A DNA stretch of 9,953 nucleotides from JAWOFN01 sp046497505 [NCBI: bacterium]. Lineage in GTDB: Bacteria > Blakebacterota > Blakebacteria > Blakebacterales. Location of the stretch: the NCBI GenBank assembly GCA_046497505.1, contig JAWOFN010000103.1:1-9953 (forward strand). The letters are read 5' to 3'. A program made the translations under genes and the position numbers. This document shows positions 6,819 through 9,953 of this stretch, one piece after another (within the stretch, counting starts at the first letter, position 1; every line of letters starts with the position of its first letter). The notes under the pieces are model-generated. The model saw only the letters and a program-made list of their open reading frames with translations. It searched no databases and had not been told where the DNA came from.

Positions 6819-8052
6819 CCAGGAGGGCCATGCGCCGGGCCGCGTGCTCAAGATAAGCGGGAAGGTACTGCTCCCTGACGGGGGGAGCACCGGGGAGGCT
6901 CACCCTGCGGGGATCGAGGGCCTCACCCCCCTTGCGGATCTCGTAATGGAGGTGGGGAGCACTGGCCAGGCCGGTGGAGCCCACGTAGCCGACGATCTGA
7001 CCCTGCACGACCTCGGTCCCGATACGGACCCCCCGGGCGAAGCCGTCCAGGTGGGCGTACCGGGTCTCGTAGCCGCGGGTGTGTCTCACCTCCACCAGGT
7101 TGCCGTAGCTTCCGTTCCGTCCGGCACGGATCACCGTGCCGTCGGCTGTGACCCTTACAGGGGTGCCCCGCCGTGCGCCGAAATCGGTCCCGTGATGGGG
7201 CCGCCGCACCTTCAGGATGGGATGGTACCGCCTCGTGGAGAAAGTGGAGGTGATCCTGGGATAGTCCACTGGGTAGCGTTTGAACATCAGCCTCAGCGAG
7301 TTCCCCTCCAGGTCGTAGAAGTCCTGCCGTCCCTCCGGATCGGTATAGGGTACGGCGGGATAGGACCGTCCCCGGCTGACGACCTCCCCGGCGAGGAGAT
7401 GATGGGCCTTCACCGAGCCGTCGGGACGGACCTCGCGCTGGATCAGGGCCCGGAAGGTATCGCCGGGCCAGATGTCGTGCATGAAGTCCAGCTGCCAGCC
7501 GTAGACCTCGGCCAGCATGTAGACCATCTGGATCCGCTCGGTCCGTTCCGCGGTTCCGGAGGCTCCGGCCAGGACCGTCTCGTAGAGGCTGCGCCCGGCG
7601 CCGATCTCCCCTGCGACGAACACGGTGTCCCTGGTGACGGACACCTCTTCCATCACCGCGGACCACCCCTCTCTTCCGGGGATAAGGAGCAGCCGGTGGT
7701 CCGGGTCCATCTGGATGTCCACCGATGCCACGTCCGCGGTATAGCTGCGGCGGGAGACGGTGAGGGAGAGGTCCTGGGGAAGACGTCGGGGGTCCAGGTG
7801 GTCTCGGCTGGCCCGGAGCACCCCGGTGACGGTCTCCGGTCCCAGCTCGGCCTCGGACAGGAGTCCCCCGAGGGTCCGTCCCCGTGTGAGGATGTGAGAG
7901 GAGCTGTCCAGGGGCTGGGGCGGCCCGAGTTCCTCGGGGTACAGAGCGGGGGTCGTGCCGGGATCCCCCGGGGTGAACGAGGACCGGATCAGCAGGACGA
8001 TCAGAATCGTCCCGACCGCTCCGGGTATGATCTTGCTGGGGCTGGCAGTCAG
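6763..8052 (-). CDS. Membrane-anchored M23 family peptidoglycan endopeptidase, MepM-like (5' end uncertain)
   Basis: A zinc endopeptidase that cuts peptidoglycan cross-links in the periplasm. The coding frame runs from an in-frame stop at 8080-8082. In order it holds a transmembrane anchor (IIPGAVGTILIVLLI, about 7984-8031), an OapA/LysM-like region (HILTRGRTLGGLL to LDPRRLPQDLSLTV), a Csd3/MepM-type middle region (LAEVYGWQLDFMHDIWPGDTF) and the LytM domain. Zinc ligands are intact: His and Asp of HHGTD (7183-7197), and HLH (6946-6954). The first conventional start in frame is GTG 7821 (352 residues), but this would remove the anchor and part of the OapA-like region. No ATG, GTG or TTG occurs between 8079 and 7822. 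I give CTG 8052 as the nominal start; a GTG at 8083 joined by a one-base shift is the alternative. Its end overlaps the exchanger if that starts at 6818. Confidence 0.87.
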   Translation of the reverse strand: MTASPSKIIPGAVGTILIVLLIRSSFTPGDPGTTPALYPEELGPPQPLDSSSHILTRGRTLGGLLSEAELGPETVTGVLRASRDHLDPRRLPQDLSLTVSRRSYTADVASVDIQMDPDHRLLLIPGREGWSAVMEEVSVTRDTVFVAGEIGAGRSLYETVLAGASGTAERTERIQMVYMLAEVYGWQLDFMHDIWPGDTFRALIQREVRPDGSVKAHHLLAGEVVSRGRSYPAVPYTDPEGRQDFYDLEGNSLRLMFKRYPVDYPRITSTFSTRRYHPILKVRRPHHGTDFGARRGTPVRVTADGTVIRAGRNGSYGNLVEVRHTRGYETRYAHLDGFARGVRIGTEVVQGQIVGYVGSTGLASAPHLHYEIRKGGEALDPRRVSLPGAPPVREQYLPAYLEHAARRMALLDAREMGRQRFPSRVGSAF

Positions 8053-8203
8053 GTCGAGGCTCCGTGACGAGGGCGCTGGTCACTCCCGTATCCCAATATA
8101 CGTCCGGGGGTACGACCGGGTCCCTCTTTCTTCTGCTCGGCTCGCAGACGCGGCTCCCCGCATCCATTCGCTCCCTCCGGAGGATGCACCTCGTGCCGCT
8201 CGG

Positions 8204-8689
8204 CTACTTGTCGGGCGGCCAGCTCCCCAGTTCCCTCCGGAGCAGGACGAGCTGTCCCAGATGGTAGCTGTTGTGGTCGGCGAGGAGGAGGGCCTCGCGC
8301 AGGAGGGTCTGGCCGTCTCCCCACGGGAAGGGCTCGTACAGGTCGCGGTCGGTGTCCTCGACGAGCTGCACCATCTGGTCCAGGTCGAAGAGGAAGTCCT
8401 CGACCCGCTCCTCCCACGCCGCTTCGTCGGCCGGGGCATCCTCCTTCGGCCAGTACCCGTCGGGCCACTCCGGGGACTCGTGGTCCGGGTCCCGGCTGAA
8501 CTCCACGATGTCCCACTGGGCGATCCGCATGTGGTCGAGGATCTTCCACGGCGTGTTGATCGCCCCCTGGGGTCTCTCACCCTGGAGGTCGAAGGGCATG
8601 TTGGCAGTCACCGTCCGGACGTCCATATGGGCTCCGCCGCCCTCCAGGAGGTACACCAGGTGTTCTCGAAGGCGCTTGTCCTTTTCCAT
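8204..8689 (-). CDS. DinB-superfamily protein (putative metal-dependent four-helix protein)
   Basis: A 161-residue cytoplasmic four-helix-bundle protein of the DinB/DfsB superfamily, which includes thiol- or metal-dependent transferases and many proteins of unknown role. The usual three metal-binding histidines are present: His53 (in ILDHMRIAQWD), His139 and His143 (in ADHNSYHLGQL), followed by the typical LLRRELG end. The start ATG 8689 is chosen because AAGGAG sits nine bases upstream. An ATG at 8773 is in frame but would place that site inside the coding sequence. It is the first gene of a minus-strand group leading to the M23 peptidase, with about 120 bases between them and no clear terminator. 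The substrate is unknown. Confidence 0.85.
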   Translation of the reverse strand: MEKDKRLREHLVYLLEGGGAHMDVRTVTANMPFDLQGERPQGAINTPWKILDHMRIAQWDIVEFSRDPDHESPEWPDGYWPKEDAPADEAAWEERVEDFLFDLDQMVQLVEDTDRDLYEPFPWGDGQTLLREALLLADHNSYHLGQLVLLRRELGSWPPDK

Positions 8690-8698
8690 CCGCTTTAG

Positions 8699-8704
8699 CT
8701 CCTT
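8699..8704 (-). promoter_or_regulatory. Ribosome binding site that fixes the DinB-like start
   Basis: AAGGAG on the minus strand lies nine bases before ATG 8689 and favours this start over the in-frame ATG 28 codons upstream (8773). Confidence 0.7.
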
Positions 8705-8732
8705 GGCAGGGGCGTACCCGACATCATGTAAC
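8703..8732 (+). promoter_or_regulatory. Candidate sigma-70-type promoter for the FAH-lipoprotein pair
   Basis: TTGGCA at 8703-8708 matches TTGACA at five of six positions. TGTAAC at 8727-8732 matches TATAAT at four of six, with an 18-base spacer. It lies in the 110-base divergent gap and would leave a leader of about 60 bases before GTG 8800. It partly overlaps the DinB ribosome binding site on the other strand. The prediction is by eye. Confidence 0.35.
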
Positions 8733-8799
8733 CTCCAACGGGTCCGGGGTCGGGGCAAGCATCGTTCCGGCATCTGCCCAGAGAAGGAAGAGCATACAC

Positions 8800-9426
8800 G
8801 TGCAGCGACCGGGCAAGATCGTCTGTGTCGGCAGGAACTACGCGGAGCATGCGCGGGAGATGGGCGGTGACGTCCCGGAACGTCCCCTCATCTTCCTCAA
8901 GCCTCCTTCCGCGGTCATCGCCTCCGGCGATCCCATCCGCCTCCCCTCCGCGTCGAACCGGGTGGAACACGAAGGGGAACTCGGTGTCGTGGTGGGTCGG
9001 CGTCTCTCCGGGGTCCGGGAGCAGGATGCCATGGGAGGCGTGGCGGGACTTGTATGCGTCAACGACGTGACCGCCCGGGACCTGCAGCGGCTCGACAGCC
9101 AGTGGACCCGGGCCAAGGGATTCGACACCTTCTGCCCCCTGGGGCCTGAGCTCAGGCCCCTGACCGACTGTCCCCCCGTGGAGGAACTGGAGGTGTACTG
9201 CCGGGTGGACGGGGAGATGCGGCAGCACGGCCGCTGCAGGGACATGATCTTCAGCATCCCCGAGGTGCTGGCCTACATCTCCTCCATCATGACCCTGGAG
9301 CCGGGCGATGTGGTGGCCACAGGCACGCCTTCGGGGGTGGGTCCCCTGCGGGCGGGTGAGGTGGTGGAGGTGGAGATCCCGGGGGTCGGGATCGTACGCA
9401 ACCCGGTGGAAAGCGCCGTTGTATGA
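8800..9426 (+). CDS. Fumarylacetoacetate hydrolase (FAH) family protein, FAHD1/YcgM-like
   Basis: A cytoplasmic, Mg2+- or Mn2+-dependent enzyme that splits C-C bonds next to a keto-acid group; relatives act as acylpyruvases, oxaloacetate decarboxylases or aromatic-ring-degradation hydrolases. The 208-residue protein is a single FAH domain of the usual short-form length. Visible landmarks are VGRNYAEHARE with the HxxE pair (His17, Glu20), metal ligands Glu58 and Glu60 in VEHEGELGVVVG and Asp89 in NDVTARDLQ, Lys106 in RAKGFDTFCPLGP, and the closing GDVVATGTPSGVGP. All expected catalytic residues are therefore present. The start is GTG 8800, with an AAGGAAG purine-rich site upstream (8784-8790); no ATG fits. 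Its stop overlaps the start of the next gene. Exact substrate unknown. Confidence 0.92.
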   Translation: MQRPGKIVCVGRNYAEHAREMGGDVPERPLIFLKPPSAVIASGDPIRLPSASNRVEHEGELGVVVGRRLSGVREQDAMGGVAGLVCVNDVTARDLQRLDSQWTRAKGFDTFCPLGPELRPLTDCPPVEELEVYCRVDGEMRQHGRCRDMIFSIPEVLAYISSIMTLEPGDVVATGTPSGVGPLRAGEVVEVEIPGVGIVRNPVESAVV

Positions 9427-9953
9427 AGGTCCGCTTCCTGCCGCGCAGGGTCGTATACCTGTCCCTGGTACTGGCCGCCTCGTGCGGGGGCGGCGGTACC
9501 GGGATCACCCTGACATGGGAACCCGCAGGACATCTGAACGCCTCTTTGCCGTCGGGGATCGAGGTCTTCGAGGGGGCCTCTCACATCCCGCCCATCAAGG
9601 CGTGGCACGTGCGGGTCCGGGAGGAGGACCCCCGCATCGAGACCCGCGTGGCGATGGCTCGTGAACCGGACGCGAGGCAGACGGTCGCGGCCTTCGCCGA
9701 ACGGGAAGATGCGGTGCTGGCTGTGAACGGCGGGTATTTCCGTATGGACCGCGTCCCGGCCGAGCATGTGGGTCTCCTGTACATCGGAGGGAAGACGGTG
9801 AACGGCTCCCTGGACCGGGTCCGGAGGGACTCGCTGCACTACCCCGTCCTCCGCGGGAGCCTGGGACTCTTCGAGGACGGGCGGGTGGACGTGGCGTGGG
9901 CGGCCAGCCGGGGGGACACGCTGCTGGAATGGCCCCGTCCTCCGGCCAACCGG
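9423..9953 (+). CDS. Lipoprotein with phosphodiester glycosidase (NAGPA/DUF2233-like) domain (3' end cut)
   Basis: The first 177 residues of an exported lipoprotein, open to the right edge. Residues 1-21 are a lipoprotein signal: basic MKVRFLPRR, hydrophobic stretch, then LAASC with Cys21 as the likely lipid-bearing residue, followed by a Gly-rich linker. Residues about 55-150 resemble the N-terminal part of the phosphodiester glycosidase domain: HVRVREEDPRIETRVAMA, then the hallmark AVNGGYF (NGGYF at 102-106) and the GLLYIGGKTVNGS strand pair. The family acts on sugar phosphodiesters or related envelope polymers, but many bacterial members are uncharacterised. ATG 9423 overlaps the stop of the FAH gene (ATGA), so the two are probably translationally coupled. 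The domain's C-terminal half is outside the window. Confidence 0.85.
   Translation, partial: MKVRFLPRRVVYLSLVLAASCGGGGTGITLTWEPAGHLNASLPSGIEVFEGASHIPPIKAWHVRVREEDPRIETRVAMAREPDARQTVAAFAEREDAVLAVNGGYFRMDRVPAEHVGLLYIGGKTVNGSLDRVRRDSLHYPVLRGSLGLFEDGRVDVAWAASRGDTLLEWPRPPANR

Noticed and set aside
6388-8067. 559-codon plus-strand open frame antisense to the exchanger and M23 genes
   Set aside because: The minus strand carries zinc ligands and membrane segments of known families. This frame has no recognisable domain and is Gly/Asp/Pro-biased like other shadows.
6923-8167. 414-codon minus-strand open frame overlapping the M23 gene in another frame
   Set aside because: The body is a shadow. Only its few codons near 8083-8035 could matter, as a possible original start of the M23 gene if a base was gained there.
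8080-8203. Gap between the DinB-like and M23 genes, with palindrome CCTCCGGAGG and an AT-rich TATATT near 8095
   Set aside because: No T-run follows the palindrome on the minus strand and no -35 element fits the TATATT, so neither a terminator nor a promoter is supported.

Overview
The window is strongly GC-rich, with G or C at most third codon positions. Gene content is that of a chromosomal, didermic bacterium: an outer-membrane porin, a secreted S9 peptidase, a lipoprotein and a MepM-type endopeptidase. The mix of a secreted S9D peptidase, DinB, SnoaL-like and FAH genes reminds me of Gemmatimonadota or a related marine/soil phylum, but no phylogenetic marker is present, so this is only a guess. 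I see no rRNA, tRNA, CRISPR, insertion sequence or phage gene.

Layout. (1) 1-987, minus: a porin cut by the left edge. (2) 988-1244: a divergent control region with an inverted repeat and a candidate promoter. (3) 1245-2966, plus: the carboxyltransferase (beta) subunit of a biotin-dependent acyl-CoA carboxylase, converging on and overlapping (4) 2941-3366, minus: a small SnoaL/NTF2-like protein. (5) 3560-6100, plus: a secreted S9D glutamyl-endopeptidase-like serine peptidase with an 11-Glu run, followed by a hairpin terminator at 6149-6186. (6) 8689 down to 6190, minus, a likely co-oriented group: DinB-like protein, membrane-anchored M23 endopeptidase, and a CaCA-family cation exchanger. (7) 8800-9953, plus: an FAH-family hydrolase translationally overlapping a phosphodiester-glycosidase-domain lipoprotein cut by the right edge.

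The most notable features are in group 6. The exchanger has a one-base frameshift and also appears to be half-length: its start looks like the first half of a normal exchanger and its end like the second half. The M23 gene has no ATG, GTG or TTG ahead of its transmembrane segment. These may be real decay or local base-calling errors. Elsewhere the genes are recognisable housekeeping or envelope functions. I found no convincing new multi-gene system. The carboxylase, peptidase and cell-wall genes do not form one pathway.
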